Below, in pieces: positions 7,136 to 15,475 of a DNA stretch of 22,445 nucleotides. Under the pieces are notes generated by a model, which was not told the DNA's origin, did not search any database, and saw only the letters and a list, made by a program, of their open reading frames with translations. Numbering within the stretch: the first letter of the stretch is position 1; each line of letters begins with the position of its first letter. The position numbers and the translations under genes were made by a program. Source of the stretch: Chloroflexi bacterium UBA4733 (GTDB taxonomy: Bacteria; Chloroflexota; UBA4733); contig DHIZ01000165.1 in assembly GCA_002404055.1 (NCBI GenBank), forward strand, positions 2,422-24,866, in the 5' to 3' direction.

Positions 7136-7402
7136 CCCTGGGGAGAAGCTGGCTTCGCCTTCGGGAGCATCGCCTCACGGAGGCCGACCGCGTTGAGTTC
7201 CTCCAGGCGCGCTACCATTACTGAAAGAATGGCTTTCTTGTCGGTCGCCCCTAAACCGACCATCGACGGCGTGGCCCGGCCGAATTCGGAAACAGGCAGA
7301 CCAGTGGAACCGTGGCGATGGCGGCAGCCACAAACGCCCGCCCGCGAGCCTGGGTACAATGCCTGGGTCGCCGTCTCCCGCAGCCGATGAGGAGCGTCAC
7401 AA

Positions 7403-8236
7403 TTGACCCAGACCGCCTTCCCGATCTTGCTCACCTTCGACCTGGATGCTGAGTCCGCCATCCTGGCGCGGGACCCGGAGAATGCGCACCGCCCCGTGAC
7501 GCTCTCACGGGGCCGGTATGGACCGCAGCGCGGCCTGCCCCGGCTGTTGGCGCTGCTGCGCCGGGAGCAGATCCCGGCAACGTTCTTCGTTCCGGGCTGG
7601 GTGGTGGAGCAGTACCCGGCGGCGGTCGACACCATCTTGCAGGATGGTCACGAGCTCGCCCATCACGGCTATCACCACGTCCCCCCGGCGAACCAATCCC
7701 CCGACGAAGAGGAGGCGGCCCTGGTTGCCGGCAGCGAGGCGATTCGCAGAGCGAGCGGGCAAGCTCCCGTGGGCTATCGCTCGCCCTCCTGGGAGTTCAG
7801 TGCGGTTACCCTCCACCTGCTGGAGCGCCACGGTTTCCGCTATTCCAGCAACTACATGGACGACGATCGGCCATACGTCCACCAACGCGGCGGCAAGTCC
7901 ACCGGAGTGGTTGAACTGCCGGTGCAGTGGTTGCTCGATGACTTCCCGTACTTCGGCGTCAACCCCCAGCGGGGGATGCTGGGGCAGACGCCGCCGGACC
8001 TGGCCTATGCAGCCTGGAGCGCGGAACTGGCTGGGTTGGCACGGGAAGAGGAGACCTGCTTTGTCCTCACGATGCACCCGCAACTGATCGGTCGGGCGTC
8101 GCGGGTGCTGCTTCTGGAGCGCCTTATCGCTTTCGCCCGCTCCCTTGGCTCCGTGGAATTTCTGCGCTGCCGGGAGCTGGCGGAGCGGGTGCGCGGTCAG
8201 GTTGACGCCGGCACGGACCACGTTCGCCGTGACTGA
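7403..8236 (+). CDS. Polysaccharide deacetylase (CE4, NodB-like; HpPgdA/PuuE-like)
   Basis: 277-residue NodB-homology hydrolase that would remove acetyl (or formyl/amide) groups from a carbohydrate or similar substrate using a divalent metal. Visible motifs: LTFDLDAE with D13/D15, TFFVPGW, HELAHHGYHH with metal ligands H87 and H91, YRSPSWEF with R126, and the late MHPQ motif with H225. There is no signal peptide, so it is cytoplasmic, as in the HpPgdA/PuuE subgroup. Start TTG 7403 is chosen because GAGGAG at 7389-7394 lies 8 nt upstream. A TACAAT at 7355-7360 may be its -10 box. It overlaps the next kinase gene by 8 nt, so the two are cotranscribed and probably translationally coupled. Confidence 0.9.
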   Translation: MTQTAFPILLTFDLDAESAILARDPENAHRPVTLSRGRYGPQRGLPRLLALLRREQIPATFFVPGWVVEQYPAAVDTILQDGHELAHHGYHHVPPANQSPDEEEAALVAGSEAIRRASGQAPVGYRSPSWEFSAVTLHLLERHGFRYSSNYMDDDRPYVHQRGGKSTGVVELPVQWLLDDFPYFGVNPQRGMLGQTPPDLAYAAWSAELAGLAREEETCFVLTMHPQLIGRASRVLLLERLIAFARSLGSVEFLRCRELAERVRGQVDAGTDHVRRD

Positions 8237-9185
8237 GGCGTCTGGTTCGGGCATCGACCAACCGGCAGCAGCGACCTTTCTCGCCGCGCTCTACGGCGAG
8301 GCGCTGCCGGACGTTGCCGCCATCGGCGCCGGCGCCTGGTCGCAGGCCTACGGCTTTTCTCGCGGCGGGCGAGCCTACGTCGTCCGCTTTGGCGCGCTGC
8401 GGGAGGACTTTGAGCGAGACAGGCTTGCCGCCACGTTTTCCAGCGCGGCCTTGCCGGTGCCGCAGACGATCGACATTGGCGAAGCCTTTGGCGGCTACTA
8501 CTCGATCACGGAGCGGGTATACGGCGACTTCCTCGATTATGCTGACAGCGCCCAACTGCGCCGTGTCCTGCCCGCGCTGTTCCGTGCGCTCGACGCCGCT
8601 CGCTGCATCGACCTGTCCGCCTCCACAGGCTACGGCGGGGTAGACGTCGCCGGCAACGGGTCACATCCGAGTTGGCCGGCGGTGCTGCTCGACGTCGGGC
8701 AAGACCCGGTCGGTCATCGTACCCATGGCTGGCGCGAGCGCCTGCGCCTCTCACCCTATGGGCTGGCCGCCTTCGACACGGCCTACGCCTGCCTGGCGAC
8801 CCTGGCGCCGCAGTGCCCGAATGCGCGCCACGTCATCCACAGTGACCTGTTGAACCGCAACGTCTTCATCGACGGCGACCGGCTCACCGGCGTGATCGAC
8901 TGGGGTTGCCTGATGTATGGCGACTTCCTGTACGACATCGCCTGGTTGACATTCTGGGCGCCCTGGTATCCAGCCTGGCGCGACATCGACTTTGAAGACG
9001 AAGCGCTGCGCCATGCGCGAGCGATTGGACTCGATCTGCCGGATGCCGCCACCCGTCTGCGCTGTTACGAGATCCAGATCGGGCTGGCCCACTTCGCCTA
9101 CAACGTGTTTCTGGGCAATTGGTCGGAGTACGAGCGAGTGGTCACGCGCACTCTGGCGATTGTGGACGCCGTTGCTGGGCGATGA
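8229..9185 (+). CDS. Aminoglycoside phosphotransferase, hygromycin-B-phosphotransferase-like
   Basis: 318-residue APH-fold kinase. Start GTG 8229 overlaps the deacetylase stop. Like the APH(4) hygromycin enzymes it has a 'GGRAYVVRFGALREDFERDR' and 'SSAALPVPQTIDIGEAFGGY' N-lobe. It also has the catalytic Brenner motif HSDLLNRN (H204, D206, N211), the metal-binding DWG (D224), and a MYGDFLYDIAWLTFW segment like the hygromycin kinase. It would transfer phosphate from ATP to a hydroxyl of an aminoglycoside or another small molecule. Coupling to a deacetylase suggests a shared amino-sugar-like substrate, but resistance is not shown; many environmental members have other substrates. A frame open upstream to 8145 is not used because it lies inside the deacetylase. 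Confidence 0.88.
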   Translation: MTEASGSGIDQPAAATFLAALYGEALPDVAAIGAGAWSQAYGFSRGGRAYVVRFGALREDFERDRLAATFSSAALPVPQTIDIGEAFGGYYSITERVYGDFLDYADSAQLRRVLPALFRALDAARCIDLSASTGYGGVDVAGNGSHPSWPAVLLDVGQDPVGHRTHGWRERLRLSPYGLAAFDTAYACLATLAPQCPNARHVIHSDLLNRNVFIDGDRLTGVIDWGCLMYGDFLYDIAWLTFWAPWYPAWRDIDFEDEALRHARAIGLDLPDAATRLRCYEIQIGLAHFAYNVFLGNWSEYERVVTRTLAIVDAVAGR

Positions 9186-9335
9186 CGAGCCGGTACTGTG
9201 GTATCCCAAGGCCGGGTCAACGCCGCAGGACGCGTCTTCGCCCACCGGACGATGGCGACCTCCAGCACGGCAATATACAGAGCCGCGTACGCGCATGAAG
9301 GGGCGGCATGTGGCAGAGGTATGGGGACCGAGCCG

Positions 9336-10268
9336 ATGACGCGGATCTCGCACGACCAGTTGATGAAGCAGGCGCTACAGGAGCGCTTTGCCGACTTTCT
9401 GCGCCTCTTTGCTCCCGAGGCAGCCGACGGGCTCGACCTGGACGCCGGAGTGACCTTCCGCAACGCGGAGACCTTTACCGACCTTCCGCAGGGTGCGCTC
9501 CTCGTGCCCGACATTGTCGCGGAGGTGAGCACGCGGGCGGGCGTTCCCGAACTCGTCATCATCCATGTCGAGATCCAGCGGGAGCGGGAAGACGAGGATT
9601 TCCCCCGACGCATGTGGCGCTACTACATCGCGCTCGCCCAGCGCGAGAACAGGCCGATTGTGCCGATCGCGCTCCTCTTTTACCCGATGGCAGAGGGGAT
9701 CGCGTGGGAGGTGTACCAGGAGACGCTGTTCGGGCGTACCATCGTCGCCTTCTGCTACTTACAGATCAGCCTCGCGCGCCTCGCCCCGCGTGCCGAAGCG
9801 TACCTGCAGAGCGGGAATGTGCTGGCCGCGGCCCTGGCCGGTATCATGGGACGATCGTTACGCGGGGCCGCGCGGGCGCGGTTGTACTACGGCTGCTTAC
9901 GGCGGCTCCTTGATGCCGAGCAGACGGGAGAGATCAACCCGGCCACGCGAGCGTTGCTGGGCGATGTGGTGGAGACCTACCTGGCGGTCGCGGCGGAAGA
10001 TCGCGCCGCATTGCAACAACAACTGGAGGGGGAAGGGGGTGAGATCATGGCACTGGACGTGACCGAATTGACCTTTATGAGTCGGCTGGACCTGGATGCG
10101 ACATTGCGCACCCTCCGAAGAGACATCAGGAAGGTGGTGCAGGCGCGCTTCAGGCGCCTGTCGCCGGAGGTGGAAGCGGTGATTAGCGGGACCGAGGATG
10201 AAGAGGCGCTGAACGCCCTTTTCGACAAGGCCCTCGCGGCACAAACGGAGAACGAGTTGCTGCGCTAA
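9336..10268 (+). CDS. Rpn/PD-(D/E)XK nuclease family protein (putative transposase-like)
   Basis: 310 residues. The N-terminal 170 match the Rpn-type PD-(D/E)XK fold: ISHDQLMKQALQERFADFLR, catalytic-type D59 in LVPDIVAEVS, and E79-x-Q81 in IIHVEIQRE in place of the usual ExK. A following ALAQRENRPIVPIALLFYP segment is typical of the family. The C-terminal 70 residues (MSRLDLDATLRTLRRDIRKV onward) resemble the DUF4351-like tail of these proteins. Members are annotated as transposases or recombination-promoting nucleases. Start ATG 9336 has GGGGA at 9323-9327; ATG 9321 is possible but its ribosome site is too close. No inverted repeats are seen around it, so it is probably not a mobile element by itself. 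Confidence 0.85.
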   Translation: MTRISHDQLMKQALQERFADFLRLFAPEAADGLDLDAGVTFRNAETFTDLPQGALLVPDIVAEVSTRAGVPELVIIHVEIQREREDEDFPRRMWRYYIALAQRENRPIVPIALLFYPMAEGIAWEVYQETLFGRTIVAFCYLQISLARLAPRAEAYLQSGNVLAAALAGIMGRSLRGAARARLYYGCLRRLLDAEQTGEINPATRALLGDVVETYLAVAAEDRAALQQQLEGEGGEIMALDVTELTFMSRLDLDATLRTLRRDIRKVVQARFRRLSPEVEAVISGTEDEEALNALFDKALAAQTENELLR

Positions 10269-10424
10269 TTCCACGACGGTGGGAGGAAGTGATCGAGGAC
10301 GATGCCGTTGGCGTGGACGCCGAAGCGATACTTGCCATTGTGCGACGCTCCGTGCCGGAACGATTGTTGCTGCCGAAGACGCAAAACCTGCTTGAGAGTC
10401 TCTATAGGAGGCAGAGAGGAACGA

Positions 10425-11477
10425 ATGGCAGCGCCAGACAGCTCGTCTATTCCGGTTCCCCAACGGTGGGTGCGCCCACTGCATGTCGAGCCGGGCCACT
10501 GGAAGCAGCAGTTGCCGGCGAAGTATCTGCAGCTTGCCCGCAAAGGGAACCTGCAGCAACTCATCGTGCTGCTTCGCGAGCACCCGGAGTTTCTGAGCAA
10601 ACGCGGCAGTCACGGTCGCACCCTGCTCTGGGAAGCCGTCCGTGGCGGCAAAATGGCGGCAGTGACGATGCTCGTCGACCGCGGCGCTGAGGTGAATGCC
10701 ACTGGTTGCTACAACAGCGAGACGCACGTCCAACTGACGCCGTACTGCGCTGCCCGCTACTACCGGCATCAGGCGATTGTGGAGTACCTCTGGGCACACG
10801 GCTCAACCCTGGACATCTTTCGGGCGGCGTTCCTAGGGGACCGTGGTCTGGTCGAGCAGCAGCTTCGGCAGCACCCGGAATTGCTGCATGCAGAGGATCC
10901 GCACGATGACATCTATTTCATGCCCCTGCTGTCGTTTGCGGTGGCAGGCGGGCACGCCGACCTGACGGAGTTCCTCATCGAACGAGGCGCCGACATCGGT
11001 CACTACAGTGCGCAACTCATCCACCTCGCCGCTCGGCTGGCGCGCCGAGACCTTGTTGATATGCTGCTCGCCAACGACGCCGACCCGCGTGCGGTGGGCG
11101 CCGGCATCTTCGTCACGGTCGCCAATCTGGACCTCCTGGCATACCTGCTGCATAGAGGCGTGTCACCCCATGGGCATCCCGGTGCGGAAATGCCTCCGCT
11201 GGTCTACGTGGCGCGTGGCGACAAGGGGGAACGGCCGGATAAGGTGCGCCTGCTCCTCGACCATGGAGCCGACATCAATGCCGCCGGTCCTAATGGCAAG
11301 ACGGCGCTCCACTACGCTGTCACTGCCGGCTATGCCAGCACTATAACGCTGCTATTAGAACGTGGTGCGGATACCACATTGGTGGATCACGAGGGCCACA
11401 CGGCGCTCAGCCTTGCCCGCGCCGCCGGCAAGATTGCCAGTAGCGAGTTCTGGGCAGCGCGAGAGGCGACGGAGTAG
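10425..11477 (+). CDS. Ankyrin-repeat protein
   Basis: 350 residues made mainly of ankyrin repeats. Clear units are GRTLLWEAVRGGKMAAVTML (about residue 65), PLLSFAVAGGHADLTEFLIE, and GKTALHYAVTAGYASTITLL followed by GHTALSLARAAGK near the C-terminus; degenerate repeats lie between. There is no signal peptide or membrane segment, so it is a cytoplasmic protein-binding scaffold with no visible enzymatic domain. Start ATG 10425 is preceded by AGAGGA at 10415-10420 and a stronger TAGGAGG at 10406-10412; the frame is open further upstream but shows no ankyrin pattern there. The partner cannot be predicted. Confidence 0.88.
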   Translation: MAAPDSSSIPVPQRWVRPLHVEPGHWKQQLPAKYLQLARKGNLQQLIVLLREHPEFLSKRGSHGRTLLWEAVRGGKMAAVTMLVDRGAEVNATGCYNSETHVQLTPYCAARYYRHQAIVEYLWAHGSTLDIFRAAFLGDRGLVEQQLRQHPELLHAEDPHDDIYFMPLLSFAVAGGHADLTEFLIERGADIGHYSAQLIHLAARLARRDLVDMLLANDADPRAVGAGIFVTVANLDLLAYLLHRGVSPHGHPGAEMPPLVYVARGDKGERPDKVRLLLDHGADINAAGPNGKTALHYAVTAGYASTITLLLERGADTTLVDHEGHTALSLARAAGKIASSEFWAAREATE

Positions 11478-11558
11478 GAAAGCGGCGCTCGAGATATGCT
11501 ACGGTAGCTGCGAGCCGACAGCAACGTAAGCACGGCGCTGGAGGGAGCGGCGAACGCC

Positions 11559-12821
11559 ATACCGATCACGCTCTCGCTGCCGGAGGCGCGCCGCCTCGCT
11601 GTCGCTGCCCAGGGATTCGGTTCGCGGCCGGGCGCCCCCTCTGTCGGGGGCCTGCGCGAGCTGGCGGCGCTGGTGCACGCCTTCCAGATTGACTCGGTGA
11701 ATGTGCTCGTCCGCGCCCATTACGTCCCGGCGTTCGCACGGCTTGGCCCGTATCCGATGGATGCGCTCGACGCCTTGGCCTACCGCACCCGCGAGTTGTT
11801 CGAATATTGGGGACACGCCGCGTGTCTGCTGCCAATCTCGCTCTATCCGCTCCTGCGGTATCGCATGCGCACCGAGCAGACGCAGGAGTATATGCGGTCG
11901 GAGCGCGGTGCGGCCATGGCACAGGTCTACGCTGAGGTGGCGGAACGCGGTCCCATCGCCGCCGCCGAGCTCGCCAATCCCGGCAAGCGTTCGGGGCACT
12001 GGTGGGGCTGGGGCACGGGGAAAGCAACGCTCGAGTACCTGTACGACGCCGGCCTCGTCGCTATCGCCGGGCGGCGCGGCTTTGAGCGGCTCTACGACGT
12101 TGCCGAGCGTGTGATCCCCCAGGCAGCCCGAACTGCTCCGGCGCCGCCGCGCGAGGAAGCAATGAAGCAACTGATCTGTCTTGGCGCGAAGGCCTGCGGT
12201 GTCGGAACGTTCGGCGATATCACCGACTACTTCAGGACCGATGGCTGGCGCGATCGCATGCCACCAGAGGCGTGGTGGGAGCGCCCGACGGGCACCGTAG
12301 GCCGGCGCGCCCGACCGATCGCCAGACGTCTCGTAGCGGAACTGGTGGAGGAAGGACGGCTACTGGCCGCCCAGGTGGTCGGCTGGAAGGAACCTGCCTT
12401 CCTCTACCCCGGCGCCCGCGTCCCCCGGACCCTCGAGGCGAGAGCGCTTGTGACGCCGTTCGACTCGCTCGTTTGGGAGCGAAGCCGCATGGAGCGACTC
12501 TTCGGGATGAAGTACACGATCGAACTCTACACATCGCTGCCCCGGCGCGTCTACGGCTACTACGTCTGCCCGTTTCTGCTCGGCGATACGCTCGTCGCTC
12601 GCTGCGACCTCAAAGCCGACCGCCAGCGCGCGGTCCTGCTGGTGCAGAGCGCCTTCCTCGAGCCGGGTCAGGACGCGCGCCGTGTGGCCCCGGCTCTGGC
12701 CGACGAACTTCAGCAGATGCAGGCGTGGCTCGGACTCAACCGGATCGAGGTAGCGGAGCGAGGGGACCTCGCCGCACCGCTGCTCCAGAGTGTGGGGCAC
12801 GCCGTGCCCAGTACAGCGTGA
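11559..12821 (+). CDS. YcaQ-like winged-helix DNA-binding protein (HTH_42 family)
   Basis: About 420 residues of the YcaQ/AlkZ-like HTH_42 family, whose members include DNA glycosylases that unhook interstrand crosslinks. Conserved features are the N-terminal LSLPEARRLAVAAQGF, then HAFQIDSVNVLVRAHYVPAF, ELFEYWGHAACLLP with the AlkZ-type Q-x-D ('QID'), and the C-terminal ALVTPFDSLVWERSRMERLF and RVYGYYVCPFLLGD motifs. The family-typical N-terminus begins at 11559, but that codon reads ATA; the first standard start is GTG 11673, which would delete about 38 conserved residues. GGAGGGAG at 11540-11547 is a suitable ribosome site for the upstream start. Either ATA is used, or an ATG-to-ATA change has damaged the gene. 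Confidence 0.87.
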   Translation: MPITLSLPEARRLAVAAQGFGSRPGAPSVGGLRELAALVHAFQIDSVNVLVRAHYVPAFARLGPYPMDALDALAYRTRELFEYWGHAACLLPISLYPLLRYRMRTEQTQEYMRSERGAAMAQVYAEVAERGPIAAAELANPGKRSGHWWGWGTGKATLEYLYDAGLVAIAGRRGFERLYDVAERVIPQAARTAPAPPREEAMKQLICLGAKACGVGTFGDITDYFRTDGWRDRMPPEAWWERPTGTVGRRARPIARRLVAELVEEGRLLAAQVVGWKEPAFLYPGARVPRTLEARALVTPFDSLVWERSRMERLFGMKYTIELYTSLPRRVYGYYVCPFLLGDTLVARCDLKADRQRAVLLVQSAFLEPGQDARRVAPALADELQQMQAWLGLNRIEVAERGDLAAPLLQSVGHAVPSTA

Positions 12822-12925
12822 CCGATTGTTACGGTGGCATCTGCTGGCCGTGAAGGCGGTACAGTAAGTAGGGGCCGCCTACCGCCAGCCGGATTCCGTC
12901 GTCTTTAGCAGAGTCGGGAGATGTA

Positions 12926-13963
12926 ATGGACAACGCCGGTAACGGGCGGCGTGGCCTCCGGGCAAGCCCGACAGCGACCGTGCTAGCAGCACTGCAGGAG
13001 CACTACGGCATCGCTGGGAGCCGGATCAGCGATCTTGGGGGCTCCTCGAACCTCAATCTGTTGGTCGCTGACGATCATACTCGCTACGTTGTTCGGGTCT
13101 ACCGACCATACGTGACGGCAGGCCGCCTTGCCGACATCCACCTGGTCCGCCGGGAACTTGGTCGTGGGGGTGTGCCGAGTGCGCCGGTCGTGCCCACTGG
13201 CGATGGCCAGCCGTGGGTAAGTGTCGCCGGCCGGCTGCTCGAGGTCGAGCAGTTCGTGGAGCACGACGCGAACATGGACTCCTGGGACCGCCTGGAGGCA
13301 GGCCTGCCGCTGCTGGGACGCATCCACTCGCTCCTGCAAAACGTCGAGGTCTCGGTCGAGGGCCGGATACCCATGTTCGCCAATCACGTGGAGCCGGGGC
13401 AAACCCTACCGACGACCGCGCGGGGCACAGCGCGGATCCGAGGCTGGCAGGCGACGCCGACCGAGGAGCACCTGGCGCGCATGGCTGACGAACTGGCGGA
13501 GCTGGTGAGCGCCGGCGAGCGCGACCTCGTCGCGGCCTTGCCCCGCCAGTTGGTCCACGGGGACTTCTGGGACAACAACGTCTTGTTCCGGGACGAGCGC
13601 GTCGTACTCGTGGCCGACCTCGACTTCATGGGCGAGCGGGCGCGCATCGATGACCTGGCGCTGACCTTGTACCTCGCCGACTCCAGCTTCGGGCACGACG
13701 AAGCCGACGGGAGCCGGCTCGCTCGGCTGCGGCGTCTGGTGGACGCCTACGCCAGCGGACTCGACCAGCCCCTCACCACCCGAGAACTGGCCGCGCTGCC
13801 GTGGGCAATGGCGCGCCAGCCATTGTGGGGCATCGGGGGCTGGGTCGCGTCGCTGGACGACGCGCAGGCCGCCCGTGGCCACGCAGCCGGCTTGCCGGCT
13901 GATGTGGCGCGGGCGCTTCACGTCGTCTATGAGATCGACCGCTGGCAACAGGCCTTCGCCTGA
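12926..13963 (+). CDS. Phosphotransferase of the APH/ChoK family
   Basis: 345-residue APH-fold small-molecule kinase. The N-lobe has SNLNLLVADDHTRYVVRVYR, and the catalytic loop is HGDFWDNN (H211, D213, N218) followed by the metal-binding DLDF (D231/D233). The overall pattern resembles aminoglycoside phosphotransferases and homoserine/choline-kinase-like members; the acceptor cannot be deduced. GGGAG at 12916-12920 lies 5 nt before ATG 12926. It is separated by about 100 nt from the YcaQ-like gene and probably has its own promoter. It differs clearly from the kinase at 8229, so the two are not a recent duplication. Confidence 0.88.
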   Translation: MDNAGNGRRGLRASPTATVLAALQEHYGIAGSRISDLGGSSNLNLLVADDHTRYVVRVYRPYVTAGRLADIHLVRRELGRGGVPSAPVVPTGDGQPWVSVAGRLLEVEQFVEHDANMDSWDRLEAGLPLLGRIHSLLQNVEVSVEGRIPMFANHVEPGQTLPTTARGTARIRGWQATPTEEHLARMADELAELVSAGERDLVAALPRQLVHGDFWDNNVLFRDERVVLVADLDFMGERARIDDLALTLYLADSSFGHDEADGSRLARLRRLVDAYASGLDQPLTTRELAALPWAMARQPLWGIGGWVASLDDAQAARGHAAGLPADVARALHVVYEIDRWQQAFA

Positions 13964-14018
13964 CGACCGCGGCGAGCCGACTGCGCGCCTGCAGCTTCGC
14001 CAGCGTGACCGAACCAAG

Positions 14019-14180
14019 CTATGCGGCTGGCGCCTGTACGACAAGCTGGACGGTCGGGAACAATACCTCACTCGCGGCATGCAGATCGTAGTTCGCCAGT
14101 ACAGCGATCGAGTAGCCGAGATCGGGAACCAGCATGAGCGCGCTCTCGGCGCCGGGAAAGCCACCGCCGTGGCCGGAGGA
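14019..14180 (-). pseudogene. C-terminal fragment of a beta-lactamase-family serine hydrolase
   Basis: About 52 residues on the minus strand match the end of class-C-type serine hydrolases: the HGGGFPG motif (third beta-lactamase motif region), then ALMLVPDLGYSIAVLANYD and a normal stop (TAG, 14021-14019). The sequence upstream of 14180 does not continue the family. Only the tail survives, without the SxxK nucleophile, so it is non-functional debris. Confidence 0.7.
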
Positions 14181-14259
14181 GGAACATCGTCGCTGACTGC
14201 TTCCCTACCGGATGCTTCTTCGCACGGCACAGTAGCTCTCGCCCCCCGTCCAGGTCCAT

Positions 14260-14571
14260 TGGCAACGCCGGGATGTCAATTGGGACCACTACGCGCTCGC
14301 CGACATTGCCAGTCTGGCGGCGGCTGAGGGGCAGGCGGAACGGGCGTTGCGCCTGGGCGGCGCCTCCACGGCCTGCGCAACCGCCCGGGACACCGCCATT
14401 CAGCCCAGCGAGCGCGGTCGCTTCGCACACTGGATGACGACCGCACGGCAGCAACTGCCGGCGGCACAGGCGGACGCCGCCTGGTCGCAGGGCTTGACGA
14501 TGCCGCTGGAAACGGCCTTTGCCGACGCGCTGGCCTACGTTGCGCCGGATGACGCTGAGGGGACGGGCTGA
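14260..14571 (+). pseudogene. C-terminal tail of an ATPase-type LuxR/TPR regulator (remnant)
   Basis: About 100 residues resemble the extreme C-terminal helical tail of large NB-ARC/TPR regulators common in Chloroflexota and Actinomycetota: YALADIASLAAAEGQAERAL, RLGGAS, then a 'W...AR..L' helix and FADALAYVA. The ATPase and most TPR repeats are missing upstream, where the sequence becomes unrelated. The stop overlaps the next ATG (14569-14573), so the original operon junction seems preserved. Confidence 0.55.
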
Positions 14572-14713
14572 TGACGGTGCAGGCGCCGTCGGAAGCAGCC
14601 GGTCGGGAGTTCTCGCTGGAACTGTTCGTCGAGGAGGCGCTGCGGCGGCTGACGCTGATGATGGCGCGGGGCGGCAGCATGGACGAGATGTCCTGGCCGG
14701 CCGCAGGTCACGA
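14571..14713 (+). pseudogene. 5' end of an unknown ORF, truncated
   Basis: An ATG at 14571 overlaps the stop of the regulator remnant, and about 45 plausible residues follow (GREFSLELFVEEALRRLTLM). At about 14705 the sequence becomes the 3' end of the opposite-strand Thg1-like gene, and the continuing frame is just its antisense. I read it as a gene start cut off by rearrangement. The family is unknown. Confidence 0.35.
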
Positions 14714-15475
14714 GTCAGGCGGTCGCGCGGCTTCAAGTATGTGTCGGATGAATGCTGCATACTCGACTTTCACCGGCAACTCCTCGTCCACGGCGATCCG
14801 TCGTCGCGTCACGGTCACCGGCTGGTTGCGGATGGGGTCGTGGCCCGTCTTCTCGTAGTGCTGCCAGAGGAGGCCGGCGCCGCGGCGCTGCCAGGCGGGT
14901 AGCTCGTTGAAGTTGATGCCGTGCTGAAAGAGCAACTCGTTCTTGAAGGCGATGGTTTGCTGCTTGAGTGTGGTGGTCGCTTGCCCTGCACTCCGCCCCG
15001 CCTTACGCAGCGTCCAGTAGCACCAGCCGTTGAGCGCGCAGCGCGTGGCGTCGTCCTGCCGCCAGCAGAAGTAATCCACCACGTCCTCGCTGGTCGTGCC
15101 CAGCCAGACGCGGCTGTCGAAGTGGGCCGGCGTGCCGGCGGCGTGCGTGAAGGCGGCCGTGGCGATGCCGGCGGAGATGGAGACCAGCTTCTCCACCTCG
15201 CGGTCGAACTGGTCCCAGCCCGGCGGGAAGAGCACGGAGATCTCGTCGCTTTCGGTGTAGGCGTAGCAGCCTTGCATGTCTTCCAGCAGCGCCTGGGCGG
15301 TCTGGAGCATGAGGGCGTGAAACGCTGCGTCGAAGGGCTTCTGGAAGCGTGTTGCCGTGAAGCGGGAGAAGCCCCGGCCATCAACACGCAGAACGATCCA
15401 GGCGCCGGGCAGGCAGCGCAGCGCGTGGAAGGCCTCCAGCGACCGCATGCGCCGCTCGAAGGCGTTACTGTCCAT
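14708..15475 (-). CDS. Thg1-like protein (tRNA(His) guanylyltransferase / 3'-5' polymerase family)
   Basis: 255-residue Thg1 superfamily protein. These enzymes add nucleotides to RNA 5' ends in the 3'-to-5' direction, using a palm domain. Visible residues are the metal ligand D32 in LRVDGRGFSRFT and D77/E78 in YTESDEISVLFP; other family motifs are FDSRVW, KNELLFQHGINFNELPAWQR and RRGAGLLW. All three carboxylates are intact. ATG 15475 has GGGGAGG 5 nt upstream and lies 11 nt inside the end of the kinase-like gene, so the two form an operon. Most bacteria encode G-1 of tRNA-His, so bacterial homologues are usually assigned to tRNA 5'-end repair. That role is inferred here. Confidence 0.92.
   Translation of the reverse strand: MDSNAFERRMRSLEAFHALRCLPGAWIVLRVDGRGFSRFTATRFQKPFDAAFHALMLQTAQALLEDMQGCYAYTESDEISVLFPPGWDQFDREVEKLVSISAGIATAAFTHAAGTPAHFDSRVWLGTTSEDVVDYFCWRQDDATRCALNGWCYWTLRKAGRSAGQATTTLKQQTIAFKNELLFQHGINFNELPAWQRRGAGLLWQHYEKTGHDPIRNQPVTVTRRRIAVDEELPVKVEYAAFIRHILEAARPPDS

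Noticed and set aside
7006..7635. Minus-strand frame containing 'KKAILSVMVARLEELNAVGL'
   Set aside because: A short stretch (about 7140-7270) looks protein-like, but the frame is mostly antisense to the antitoxin and deacetylase genes, has no start with a ribosome site, and matches no family I know.
13406..14230. 274-codon minus-strand frame
   Set aside because: Its right half is antisense to the phosphotransferase gene and its left part is the wrong frame of the beta-lactamase fragment.
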